A DNA stretch of 7,554 nt from Spartobacteria bacterium (GCA_003445855.1 DMCG01000196.1:1-7554), one strand, 5' to 3'; positions 1 through 5,733 are shown, counted from the first letter of the stretch. Program-made: numbers and translations. Notes: generated by a model not told the origin, from the letters alone.

Positions 1-735
1 GCCGTCCATCTCGATCACGGCGACGAGGAAACCTGCTACGACTGCATCGCCTCCGGCTTTTACAGCTCGGTCATGATCGATGCCAGTCATGAGTCTTTCG
101 AGCAAAACGCCGCCATTACCAAGCGTGTTGTCGATCGAGCGCATGCGAAAGGAATCAGCGTTGAGGCCGAGCTCGGCATGCTCGGAGGCGTCGAGGAAGA
201 TATCAAAGTCGACGAAGGAAACGCTTGCCTGACCAATCCGGAGGAGGCTGTTGAGTTCATCAAACAAACCAAATGCGATTCGCTCGCGGCCGCGATCGGC
301 ACCAGTCACGGCGCTTACAAGTTCAAAGGGCAGCAATCGTTGCACTTCGAAGTGATCGAAGGAATTCGCGACAACGTTAAAAAAGCCGGCTTACCGCCCA
401 CGCCGATTGTCATGCACGGTTCATCGAGCGTACCGAAATCCGAAGTCGAACGGATCAACGCCGCCGGCGGTAAGCTCGATCCCTCGGCGCGTGGCGTGAA
501 TGAGGAAGAATATTTGCCCGCCGCCAAACTCGGCGTCACCAAGGTCAACATCGACACTGATGGGCGCCTTGTCTGGACTCGCGTGCATCGCGAGTTCTTT
601 CGCGATCATCCCGAACAATTCGATTTTCGTCCGCCCGGCAAAATTTTTGTCGAGGAGTACGCGAACTTCATCGCGCATAAAAACGAAAAGCTCGGATCGG
701 CCGGGAAGCTCGACGAAGTGCGCGCGAGCCTGTAG
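1..735 (+). CDS. fba: Class II fructose-1,6-bisphosphate aldolase, 3' part (5' end outside window)
   Basis: The zinc-dependent class II aldolase reversibly cleaves fructose-1,6-bisphosphate to dihydroxyacetone phosphate and glyceraldehyde-3-phosphate in the cytoplasm (glycolysis, gluconeogenesis, Calvin cycle). The frame is open from base 1 and gives 244 visible residues; about 100 N-terminal residues should lie off the left edge. Seen near the start is HLDHG (H3-x-D5-H6), the family motif with the catalytic Asp and a zinc His. It is followed by SVMIDASHE, SVEAELGMLGG (zinc-site Glu), GTSHGAYKF (zinc His), VMHGSSSVP (zinc His) and KVNIDTDGR (phosphate binding). GTSHGAYK and HGSSSVP resemble the cyanobacterial/CbbA-like subtype more than the Bacillus subtype. 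The TAG stop lies inside the left end of a palindromic repeat, so the repeat may have set the present C-terminus (...DEVRASL). Family assignment is firm; a Calvin-cycle role is not implied. Confidence 0.95.
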   Translation, partial: AVHLDHGDEETCYDCIASGFYSSVMIDASHESFEQNAAITKRVVDRAHAKGISVEAELGMLGGVEEDIKVDEGNACLTNPEEAVEFIKQTKCDSLAAAIGTSHGAYKFKGQQSLHFEVIEGIRDNVKKAGLPPTPIVMHGSSSVPKSEVERINAAGGKLDPSARGVNEEEYLPAAKLGVTKVNIDTDGRLVWTRVHREFFRDHPEQFDFRPPGKIFVEEYANFIAHKNEKLGSAGKLDEVRASL

Positions 736-802
736 CGGCGGTCTATGACCGCCGAACCACGACAGCTTAACCACTGGCGGCTCTCATAGAGCGCCACTAC
801 AG
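731..802. repeat. Palindromic intergenic element between fba and lpxD
   Basis: The outer arms are an 18-bp imperfect inverted repeat: TGTAGCGGCGGTCTATGA (731-748) and TCATAGAGCGCCACTACA (785-802), with 16 of 18 positions complementary. Inside the left arm is a perfect 8-bp hairpin, CGGCGGTC (736-743), loop TAT, GACCGCCG (747-754). The element starts at the fba stop codon and ends six bases before the lpxD GTG, so it fills the spacer. No T-run follows the hairpin, so it is not a standard intrinsic terminator. It resembles dispersed REP/MITE-like elements. A related element sits at 5657-5707. Confidence 0.7.
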
Positions 803-808
803 AAAACA

Positions 809-1825
809 GTGACCTTCACTCTTCAGGAACTCGCAACGATGTGCGACGGCAAGTTGCTCGGTGATCCGGCACAGCAAATCACCGGCGCTGCATCGTTGGT
901 CGAGGCCACCGACGGCGAAGTTTCCTTTTTCAATAACCCAAAATACGCGGCGCAGTTGCGCAGGACGCGCGCTTCCGCGGTTTTTGTGCCGTCGGATTTT
1001 TCCGAACAGATTGCCGCTGCTCAAATTCGCGTTTCAAATCCGGCAAAAGCATTCGAACAAGTGGTGTTGAAACTCGCGCCGAAGCCGATCGAATTCGCGC
1101 CCGGAATTCATCCAAGCGCGATTGTCGATCCAAGCGTCAGGCTGGGAACCCGCGTTTCGATTCAACCACACGCGGTCGTTGAAACCGGCGCAACCATCGG
1201 CGACTTCACGGTAATCGGCGCCGGAAGTTACATCGGTCACGAAACTATCGTGGGCGCGAATTGCATCATCTACCCTCACGTTACCATCCGCGAGCGCACT
1301 CGCATCGGCGCGCGCGTGGTCATTCACAGCGGCGCCATCATTGGCGCAGACGGTTTTGGTTTTGAACCAGCGGAGGGGCGTTATGAAAAAGTGCCGCAAG
1401 TCGGCCTCGTTCAAATCGATGACGACGTTGAAATCGGCGCCAACACGACGATCGATCGCGCCCGTTTTGGCCGAACCTGGATCCAGGAGGGAGCAAAGAT
1501 CGACAATCTCGTGCAAGTGGCGCACAACGTCGTCATCGGAAAACATACCGTTATCGCGGCACAAACTGGAATTGCCGGAAGTGTTCGCATCGGCCAGCGG
1601 GTCCTGATTGGAGGCCAGGCTGGCATCATCGGACACATCGAGATTGGCGATAACACCGCCATCGGTGCACAGAGCGGCATCTCCAAAAACATCAGCGGCG
1701 GGGCTTGGTGGGCATCGCCGGCCGTGCCGCTTGCGGAAGCAAAACAACAGATAGCTTGGGTGCGCCGGCTGGGTAAACTTTTCGCGCGCGTCAAAGAAAT
1801 CGAGAAGAAGCTCGGATTAAGCTAA
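809..1825 (+). CDS. lpxD: UDP-3-O-acyl-glucosamine N-acyltransferase LpxD
   Basis: LpxD transfers an acyl chain from acyl-ACP to the 2-amino group of UDP-3-O-acyl-glucosamine, the third step of lipid A synthesis, in the cytoplasm. The 338-aa product has the usual length. Residues 1-95 form the uridine-binding N-terminal domain (ITGAASL, GEVSFFNNPKY). Residues about 97-295 are left-handed beta-helix hexapeptide repeats, including HSGAIIGADGFGF (173-185). The catalytic His is H239 in VQVAHNVVIG, at the same number as in E. coli LpxD. The C-terminal helix (about 308-338, Lys/Arg/Glu-rich) matches the family. GTG at 809 is chosen because it gives the standard N-terminus (TFTLQELA); no convincing Shine-Dalgarno precedes it. 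It is not next to lpxA or fabZ here; the neighbour is fba, across a palindromic repeat. Confidence 0.96.
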   Translation: MTFTLQELATMCDGKLLGDPAQQITGAASLVEATDGEVSFFNNPKYAAQLRRTRASAVFVPSDFSEQIAAAQIRVSNPAKAFEQVVLKLAPKPIEFAPGIHPSAIVDPSVRLGTRVSIQPHAVVETGATIGDFTVIGAGSYIGHETIVGANCIIYPHVTIRERTRIGARVVIHSGAIIGADGFGFEPAEGRYEKVPQVGLVQIDDDVEIGANTTIDRARFGRTWIQEGAKIDNLVQVAHNVVIGKHTVIAAQTGIAGSVRIGQRVLIGGQAGIIGHIEIGDNTAIGAQSGISKNISGGAWWASPAVPLAEAKQQIAWVRRLGKLFARVKEIEKKLGLS

Positions 1826-1860
1826 ACGCGGTAATCGGGCTCAGTCCTCACGAATAATCT

Positions 1861-1893
1861 ACGGAAAATCCGTCCTCGACCGATTTCCGAGGA
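1861..1893. repeat. Two small tandem inverted repeats downstream of lpxD
   Basis: ACGGA (1861-1865), loop AAA, TCCGT (1869-1873) is followed at once by TCCTCG (1873-1878), a 9-base loop and CGAGGA (1888-1893). The stems are only 5-6 bp and lack a T-run, so a terminator role for lpxD is uncertain. The rest of the 1826-1925 gap shows no gene. Confidence 0.25.
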
Positions 1894-1925
1894 ATTTATG
1901 ATCGCAGGGTGAGTGGCGCGAGAGG

Positions 1926-1953
1926 TTGGCAAGCTTAGTGCTTATAGTAAATA
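1926..1953 (+). promoter_or_regulatory. Candidate sigma70-type promoter for the receiver gene
   Basis: TTGGCA (1926-1931) and TAAATA (1948-1953) are separated by 16 bp in a locally AT-rich patch directly before the response-regulator gene. If used, transcription would start near 1960. That leaves only a very short leader before ATG 1971 and rules out the upstream TTG 1926 and ATG 1953 as starts. This is a consensus match by eye only. Confidence 0.35.
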
Positions 1954-1970
1954 TGGCAATTATATACGCC

Positions 1971-2417
1971 ATGACGCTTTTAAACCGCGATTCCTTCCAG
2001 TTTCTCATCATCGATGATGACCCCGCCATCACCCGATTCCTCGTTACTTACCTGCGGCAAAAAGGCCATTCCTGCCAGGCGCTGACCGAGGGATTCCAAA
2101 CAGCCACCTGGCTCGCCCACAATGACTGCGAAGTTGTGATTGTCGATCTTAGGATGCCAAAAGTGGATGGAATTTCGCTCATCTCCTTCATCCGCGAAAT
2201 TAATCCGAAAATTCCCATCGTTGTCTTCACAGGAGTCGGTTATGACGAAGAAAAAATGCACGCAGCTTTGAGGGCCGGCGCAAACGGCTACGTAAGCAAG
2301 AATCTGCCGATCGAACAACTCTACTGCGTACTTTCGCGCGTGCTGGCGACCTCCCAACAACGTTCCAGTCGCGAAACCCTGGACCGGCCGCAAGCGGCTC
2401 TCGTTGATGCTGCTTGA
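1971..2417 (+). CDS. Stand-alone response regulator receiver (CheY-like)
   Basis: A single phosphoacceptor receiver domain of 148 aa with no DNA-binding or enzymatic output domain; it probably acts by protein contact after phosphorylation by a partner histidine kinase, which is not in this window. Numbering from ATG 1971: acidic pocket D15-D17 (FLIIDDDPAI), phosphoacceptor D59 (VIVDLRMPKVDG), switch T87 (VVFTG), conserved K110 (GYVSKNLP). The last ~25 residues (from ATSQQRSSRE) are polar and probably disordered. The frame is open up to TTG 1926, and ATG 1953 is another possible start. ATG 1971 is preferred because it sits a few residues before the first beta strand and downstream of a candidate promoter. 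No Shine-Dalgarno is visible. The stop lies one base from the stop of the convergent nuclease gene. Receiver identity is firm; the pathway is unknown. Confidence 0.9.
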   Translation: MTLLNRDSFQFLIIDDDPAITRFLVTYLRQKGHSCQALTEGFQTATWLAHNDCEVVIVDLRMPKVDGISLISFIREINPKIPIVVFTGVGYDEEKMHAALRAGANGYVSKNLPIEQLYCVLSRVLATSQQRSSRETLDRPQAALVDAA

Positions 2418-2418
2418 A

Positions 2419-2853
2419 TCACTTACTGCGTGACGATCGCCAAACGCGGGGGCGGCCTTCTTGGATTAACGCCTGCAACGTTTCCGGGGAAATGCATTCA
2501 GCACCGCAAGCGCTCGCCGTCTCTTGTTCCATAAAATCGGAGGTGGCTACGATCAGATCAAACCGTGCCGCGTATTTGCTCGCGAGCCGCTCGACGATCG
2601 CATCGGCTGTTTGTCCGCGGCGTGAATAAAAGATTTGCACATCAGCGGGGTCTGATTGGGCAGTGACGGCGGGACCTTTCCCATCAAAAACGATAACCAC
2701 CCGCACGCCGCTCCAATCCTGATAGTCACGCAGCTGCTTGATTAACGCTTCACGCGCCAGCGACGGGCGACGCTCCTGGAGTTTGCGCAAATCGGACCAC
2801 GCAAAAATAATACTGTGACCGTCGACAATTAAATAACGTGCTCGTTGCCGCAT
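2419..2853 (-). CDS. NYN-domain (YacP/Rae1-like) putative ribonuclease
   Basis: A small PIN-like NYN-domain protein of the YacP family; the Bacillus member Rae1 is a ribosome-associated endoribonuclease. From ATG 2853 (144 aa) the acidic residues expected for metal binding are D11 (YLIVDGHSII), D57 (VVIVFDGKG), D84 (RRGQTADAIVERLA) and D106 (VATSDFMEQ). The order and spacing match the family. The C-terminus (RPRVWRSSRSK) is basic and ends somewhat early compared with about 170 aa for the Bacillus protein. The frame extends upstream to TTG 2874 (151 aa), but ATG 2853 lies closer to the first strand of the fold, so it is preferred. No Shine-Dalgarno is seen for either. The gene converges on the receiver gene with one base between stops. 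It is downstream of the small basic gene on the same strand, with a 65-bp gap containing a hairpin. Confidence 0.85.
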   Translation of the reverse strand: MRQRARYLIVDGHSIIFAWSDLRKLQERRPSLAREALIKQLRDYQDWSGVRVVIVFDGKGPAVTAQSDPADVQIFYSRRGQTADAIVERLASKYAARFDLIVATSDFMEQETASACGAECISPETLQALIQEGRPRVWRSSRSK

Positions 2854-2891
2854 CACTAAAGTTCGTCGTCCCAAATATGGACCTTAGCATT

Positions 2892-2907
2892 GCATTCGCG
2901 AGAATGC
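2892..2907. repeat. Perfect 6-bp hairpin with GCGA loop
   Basis: GCATTC (2892-2897), loop GCGA, GAATGC (2902-2907). It lies between the stop of the small basic gene (2919) and the start of the nuclease gene (2853), both on the minus strand. Read on the plus strand the loop is a GNRA tetraloop. No T-run follows on either strand, so it is not a canonical intrinsic terminator. Confidence 0.45.
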
Positions 2908-2918
2908 GTCACCTTGGC

Positions 2919-3056
2919 CTATTCTGTGGCGAGGGAGTGCTTCTTTGCCTTAGGTCTCGATGCTTCTCGGAGCGTTAATTTGATGGAAGCTCGCCTGCGC
3001 CGGAGGTAGGCTTTTCGCCGTTTGCGTTTGGCTCGTACTCGATGCTGCTGCCCCAT
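2919..3056 (-). CDS. Very small, highly basic conserved-type protein (45 aa), function unknown
   Basis: The 45-residue product begins MGQQHRVRAKRKRR and continues with KAYLRRRRASIKL. I count 18 Lys/Arg against 2 Glu, a net charge near +16, with no hydrophobic segment. This suggests RNA, ribosome or DNA binding, in the manner of small ribosomal proteins such as bS21 or Thx, but I cannot assign it to a named family. ATG 3056 is chosen over the longer frame (open to 3128) because the upstream 24 residues look unrelated and a candidate promoter lies just before this ATG. A weak purine stretch (AGAAAG) precedes it. It is divergent from the envelope cassette at 3214 and upstream of the NYN nuclease gene on the same strand. 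I judge it real from its composition and tidy start; non-coding is still possible. Confidence 0.6.
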   Translation of the reverse strand: MGQQHRVRAKRKRRKAYLRRRRASIKLTLREASRPKAKKHSLATE

Positions 3057-3065
3057 TGAGCGCTT

Positions 3066-3094
3066 TCTATAGATTGAAACTCCGCGAGACGCAA
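3066..3094 (-). promoter_or_regulatory. Weak candidate promoter for the small basic gene
   Basis: On the minus strand, TTGCGT (3094-3089) and TATAGA (3071-3066) are separated by 17 bp and end about 10 bases before ATG 3056. The -35 match is weak. If it is used, the message would have a very short leader or none. Confidence 0.25.
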
Positions 3095-3146
3095 AGCGAA
3101 TTCCAGATTCCACAACGGTCGCGATCAACCTCGGGAATCAAATCAG

Positions 3147-3179
3147 GATTGCATTCTTGATTGGTACATGATTACGATT
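3147..3179 (+). promoter_or_regulatory. Cluster of GATT direct repeats upstream of the envelope gene
   Basis: GATT occurs at 3147, 3159, 3170 and 3176; the first three are 12 and 11 bp apart, close to one helical turn. This is the only notable structure in the 3057-3213 divergent gap besides the weak minus-strand promoter. It could be an activator or repressor site, or chance in AT-rich DNA. Confidence 0.2.
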
Positions 3180-3213
3180 ACAAGAACATTGTTCGACGTT
3201 GCTTCCAAAATCC

Positions 3214-4020
3214 ATGACCTTCGACAACTCGCCCAAGACATTGCTCGGAATTTCCATGCTGATCCTGGTTTTCGCCTCTGGTTTCAGCATCCTTAACACT
3301 ATCAGGGTAAAAGCGCTGCACGCGAATTTGGTAAGCACGGCCGCAGCACGCGACGCTGCTGAGCACCGCCGACCGATGCAAGAGCAGGAGCCAAGGACTG
3401 GGAAAGCGAACGCGAGTCCAATGACTGCAACTGACGCGAATGCCGAAAGCAAGGCCGCCAAAGCCGAAGCGGATTTCGCGCAGGTATTAAAGGAAAAAGC
3501 CGATTTGCAAACCAAGTTACAGGGGAGCCAGGCGGAAATCGCATCGTTGCAAAACCCGGCAGAAGGACCTGGCCCCGAAGCTACGAGTGTGAATCCGGGT
3601 GCTCCATCGACAGCGGAATTACAGGCGCAACTCGATGATACTCGCCGTCAACTCGATAGCGCCGAACGCGAGAACACGTTTTTGTCCGAGAAACTTGGAC
3701 CGACAAAGGAACGTCCTGCTCAAATGGCTCAACCGGAAAGAAAGCGGCGAGAAGCGGGAGCAGGGAAAACACGAGTTCGCGGCACCGTCCTCGCGGTCAA
3801 CCAAGCTTACAATTTCGTAGTTTTAAATCTCGGCGGCCACCAGGGCATAGAACCGAATTCGGAAATGCTCGTTTTGCGGGAAGGAATTCTGATTGGGAAA
3901 ATTCGTATTTCTTCGGTTGAACCTGCTACCGCCATTGGCGATATTATTACGAATAGCTTGGCGCGCGGCGTCCAAGTGCAACCTGGAGATACTGTCATTT
4001 ATGCGGGCACTCATTCCTGA
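3214..4020 (+). CDS. Membrane-anchored coiled-coil protein with C-terminal beta-rich domain
   Basis: I do not recognise a named family. From ATG 3214 the 268-aa product has a short cytoplasmic N-terminus and one hydrophobic segment at about 9-27 (LLGISMLILVFASGFSIL), probably an uncleaved signal anchor with the bulk in the periplasm. Two Ala/Glu/Lys/Gln-rich stretches likely to form coiled coil follow at about 78-115 (KAEADFAQVLKEKADLQTKL) and 133-161 (ELQAQLDDTRRQLDSAE), separated by a Pro/Gly-rich linker. A compact C-terminal domain spans about 186-268: RGTVLAVNQAYNFVVLNLGG, then GIEPNSEMLVLREG, IGKIRISSVEP and VQPGDTVIYAG. This V-x-G-x-x-G-I-x-x-G-D pattern suggests a small beta barrel, in outline like the MreC or FlgT C-terminal domains. 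The frame is open to TTG 3199, but ATG 3214 is the better start. The 3' end overlaps the lipoprotein gene by 20 bp, so the two are probably co-translated. Confidence 0.8.
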   Translation: MTFDNSPKTLLGISMLILVFASGFSILNTIRVKALHANLVSTAAARDAAEHRRPMQEQEPRTGKANASPMTATDANAESKAAKAEADFAQVLKEKADLQTKLQGSQAEIASLQNPAEGPGPEATSVNPGAPSTAELQAQLDDTRRQLDSAERENTFLSEKLGPTKERPAQMAQPERKRREAGAGKTRVRGTVLAVNQAYNFVVLNLGGHQGIEPNSEMLVLREGILIGKIRISSVEPATAIGDIITNSLARGVQVQPGDTVIYAGTHS

Positions 4021-4210
4021 TCTAAAGAGAAAAATCGCGACCGCTCTTTTGCTCGCGAGCGCCAGCGCTTTTGTTTCCTGTGTCGCGCAGAAAGAGCAGG
4101 TTCGCCTGGTGGACGATCCAGACGAACACCGTGAGTCTACCATCCCGTGGAACAAACAGGAAAAATGGGAGACGGAGAGTCAGTTCGCAGGCACGACCGA
4201 TCGGCGCTGA
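4001..4210 (+). CDS. Small probable lipoprotein (69 aa), function unknown
   Basis: The product starts MRALIPDLKRKIATALLLA, with basic residues followed by a hydrophobic stretch and then AFVSC at about residues 23-27, a near-match to a lipobox (Phe rather than Leu at -3). The mature part would be a short, charged tail of about 43 residues (VRLVDDPDEHRES, then TIPWNKQEKWE). This predicts a small membrane-attached periplasmic lipoprotein. ATG 4001 is chosen because it gives this signal sequence; the frame is open further upstream, but that part has no such logic. GGAGA at 3985-3989 is a plausible ribosome site with long spacing (11 bases). The 20-bp overlap with the upstream gene points to translational coupling and a shared envelope role. 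I do not recognise the family; lipoprotein status is moderate confidence. Confidence 0.7.
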   Translation: MRALIPDLKRKIATALLLASASAFVSCVAQKEQVRLVDDPDEHRESTIPWNKQEKWETESQFAGTTDRR

Positions 4211-4252
4211 GCGCGACACCGATCGAGCGAGAAAAGATCGACAATCGCACCA

Positions 4253-4262
4253 ACCGGCCGGT
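4253..4262. repeat. 10-bp perfect palindrome in the lipoprotein-glgC convergent gap
   Basis: ACCGGCCGGT is self-complementary and sits three to twelve bases past the glgC stop. Nearby arms ACCAACCGG and CCGGCTGGT (8 of 9 paired) extend into the glgC 3' end. No T-run follows on either strand. It might assist termination for the two convergent genes, but that is weakly supported. Confidence 0.3.
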
Positions 4263-4264
4263 GC

Positions 4265-5611
4265 TCAGATCCAAAAACCGGCTGGTATGGTTGCGTTTTT
4301 TGGCACGACTACGATGCCGTCGCGGATGAAGTAATTGTCCGCATCGAAATTCGCCGGTTTTCCTTCCGGCGTTATCACGGCCCCGTCGGCGATCCGGGCA
4401 TTCTTGTCGATGATAGCGCGATCAATCACGCAGTTGCGGCCAATCCCGATGGGCGGTCGCCCCGAATCTCCATGTCGATCTTGTTCGAAGTAGTCCGCTC
4501 CCATCACGATGCTGTTGCGAATGGTCGCGCCGCTCTGAATAATGCTACGGATCCCAACGACGCAGCGTTCCAGATGCGCATCGGAAATGATGCAGCCCTC
4601 CGAAATAATCGCCTGCCGCAAAGCGGCGCCGTTGATTTTGCTGCCTGGCAAAAAGCGCGGATGCGTATAAATGGCCGCTTCCGAGTCGAAGAAACTGTAT
4701 TCCGGCACGAGGTCCGTAAGATCGAGATTCGCTTCATAAAAAGCGCGGATCGTTCCGATGTCTTCCCAATAGCCTTTGAAAATGAACGCGCTCACATGTC
4801 GATCTTTGATCGAGTGCGGAATAATGTGTTTGCCAAAATCGACCAGATTATTTTCAAGGCATTTGACCAGGACGTCGCGATTGAAAACATAAATGCCCAT
4901 CGAGGCTTGGAATAATTCTTCATCCTCGCTCGAACCGATCGCCCGCAGCAATTCAGGGCTGATTTTCATTTCGTGGAGCACAGCGTCGTCCGCCGGTTTT
5001 TCGACAAAACGAACAATGCGCCGATCCACACCGCTTTGCATGATGCCGAACTCGGAAACCTGATGCCGATGCACCGGTTTGGTCGCGAGTGTGATGTCGG
5101 CGCCGGATTGAATGTGCTGATGCAGGAGGGTGCGAAAATCCATGCGGTAGAGCTGATCGCCGCTCAGGATGAGGTAATAATCGAAAGGCCGCTCGAGGAA
5201 GTAGCGCATGTTCTGCCGCACGGCGTCGGCCGTGCCCTGGTACCATTGCGAGCCCTCCGGCGTTTGTTGCGCTGCGAGAATATCGATGAAGCTGCGCGAG
5301 AAATTGTCGAACTTGTAGCTTGCCTGAATATGTCGATGTAACGACATGCTGTTGAATTGCGTGAGCACGTAAATCGAGCGGAGTCCTGAGTTCAGGCAGT
5401 TGCTGATCGGAATGTCGACAATGCGATATTTTCCGCCGAGCGGAACCGCCGGTTTTGCCCGGTCTTTCGTCAATGGGAACAAACGCGTGCCGGCGCCGCC
5501 GCCCATGACGATGGCGAGCGTGCGCTGCGTCGTTCCGGGCGGCAGCGCGGGGGGAGACAACGATGGATGCGCTGCAGATGAATCGCGCTGCGGAGAGTTC
5601 TGCGTTGCCAC
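4265..5611 (-). CDS. glgC: Glucose-1-phosphate adenylyltransferase (ADP-glucose pyrophosphorylase)
   Basis: GlgC makes ADP-glucose from glucose-1-phosphate and ATP, the committed and allosterically controlled step of bacterial glycogen synthesis. The 448-aa product has the nucleotidyltransferase loop GGGAGTRLFPLTKDRAKPAV (37-56), KYRIVDIPISNC (61-72), WYQGTADAVRQN (123-134), the catalytic-Asp motif SGDQLYRMD (D152), FVEKP with the glucose-1-phosphate Lys K205, ASMGIYVF (236-243) and GYWEDIGTI (280-288). A left-handed beta-helix C-terminal domain follows. GADYFE, PPIGIG and IDKNARI near 371-407 resemble the cyanobacterial/plant enzyme type. GTG 5611 is chosen as start; it gives a Pro/Ser-rich N-terminal extension of about 28 residues, and I see no other start codon before the MGGGAGTR motif. 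No Shine-Dalgarno is visible. It is head-to-head with glmS across 129 bp. Confidence 0.96.
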   Translation of the reverse strand: MATQNSPQRDSSAAHPSLSPPALPPGTTQRTLAIVMGGGAGTRLFPLTKDRAKPAVPLGGKYRIVDIPISNCLNSGLRSIYVLTQFNSMSLHRHIQASYKFDNFSRSFIDILAAQQTPEGSQWYQGTADAVRQNMRYFLERPFDYYLILSGDQLYRMDFRTLLHQHIQSGADITLATKPVHRHQVSEFGIMQSGVDRRIVRFVEKPADDAVLHEMKISPELLRAIGSSEDEELFQASMGIYVFNRDVLVKCLENNLVDFGKHIIPHSIKDRHVSAFIFKGYWEDIGTIRAFYEANLDLTDLVPEYSFFDSEAAIYTHPRFLPGSKINGAALRQAIISEGCIISDAHLERCVVGIRSIIQSGATIRNSIVMGADYFEQDRHGDSGRPPIGIGRNCVIDRAIIDKNARIADGAVITPEGKPANFDADNYFIRDGIVVVPKNATIPAGFWI

Positions 5612-5656
5612 ATATTTAATAACTCAGGGTCTGCGCGTTCCGGCAACCTTTTTGCG

Positions 5657-5707
5657 GTAGCGGTGGCGCCCTTCCCAGGGTTAACCCACCTTAGGCGGGT
5701 TGCTACA
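5657..5707. repeat. Palindromic intergenic element between glgC and glmS
   Basis: The outer arms GTAGC (5657-5661) and GCTAC (5702-5706) enclose CGCC (5667-5670) paired with GGCG (5694-5697). Inside lies a hairpin AACCCACC (5683-5690), loop TTA, GGCGGGTT (5694-5701), with one mismatch that becomes a G-U pair on the minus strand. A perfect 10-bp palindrome GGGTTAACCC (5678-5687) competes with it. The GTAGCGG left end and CTACAG right end are shared with the element at 731-802, suggesting one family. Confidence 0.55.
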
Positions 5708-5710
5708 GTG

Positions 5711-5733
5711 ACGGGGAGACATTAGTTTCCCGT
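5711..5733 (+). promoter_or_regulatory. Hairpin in the glmS leader
   Basis: ACGGGGAG (5711-5718) can pair with TTTCCCGT (5726-5733) over 8 bp, including two G-U pairs, with a 7-base loop. It ends seven bases before the glmS ATG and contains the only GGAG-like sequence near the start. It may affect initiation. There is no resemblance to the glmS ribozyme. Confidence 0.35.

Noticed and set aside
736..754. Intrinsic terminator for the aldolase gene
   Set aside because: The 8-bp GC-rich hairpin is perfect but no T-run follows, and it is better explained as part of the palindromic repeat.
1034..1747. Long minus-strand open frame (237 codons) opposite lpxD
   Set aside because: It is a shadow of the lpxD reading frame; its translation is low-complexity and shows no domain, while lpxD is unmistakable.
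3057..3128. Longer 69-aa version of the small basic protein
   Set aside because: The 24 extra residues differ in composition from the basic core, and a candidate promoter for ATG 3056 lies within them.
3893..4000. Upstream extension of the small lipoprotein frame to 105 aa
   Set aside because: The extra 36 residues overlap the conserved C-terminal domain of the upstream gene and would bury the signal sequence; ATG 4001 fits better.
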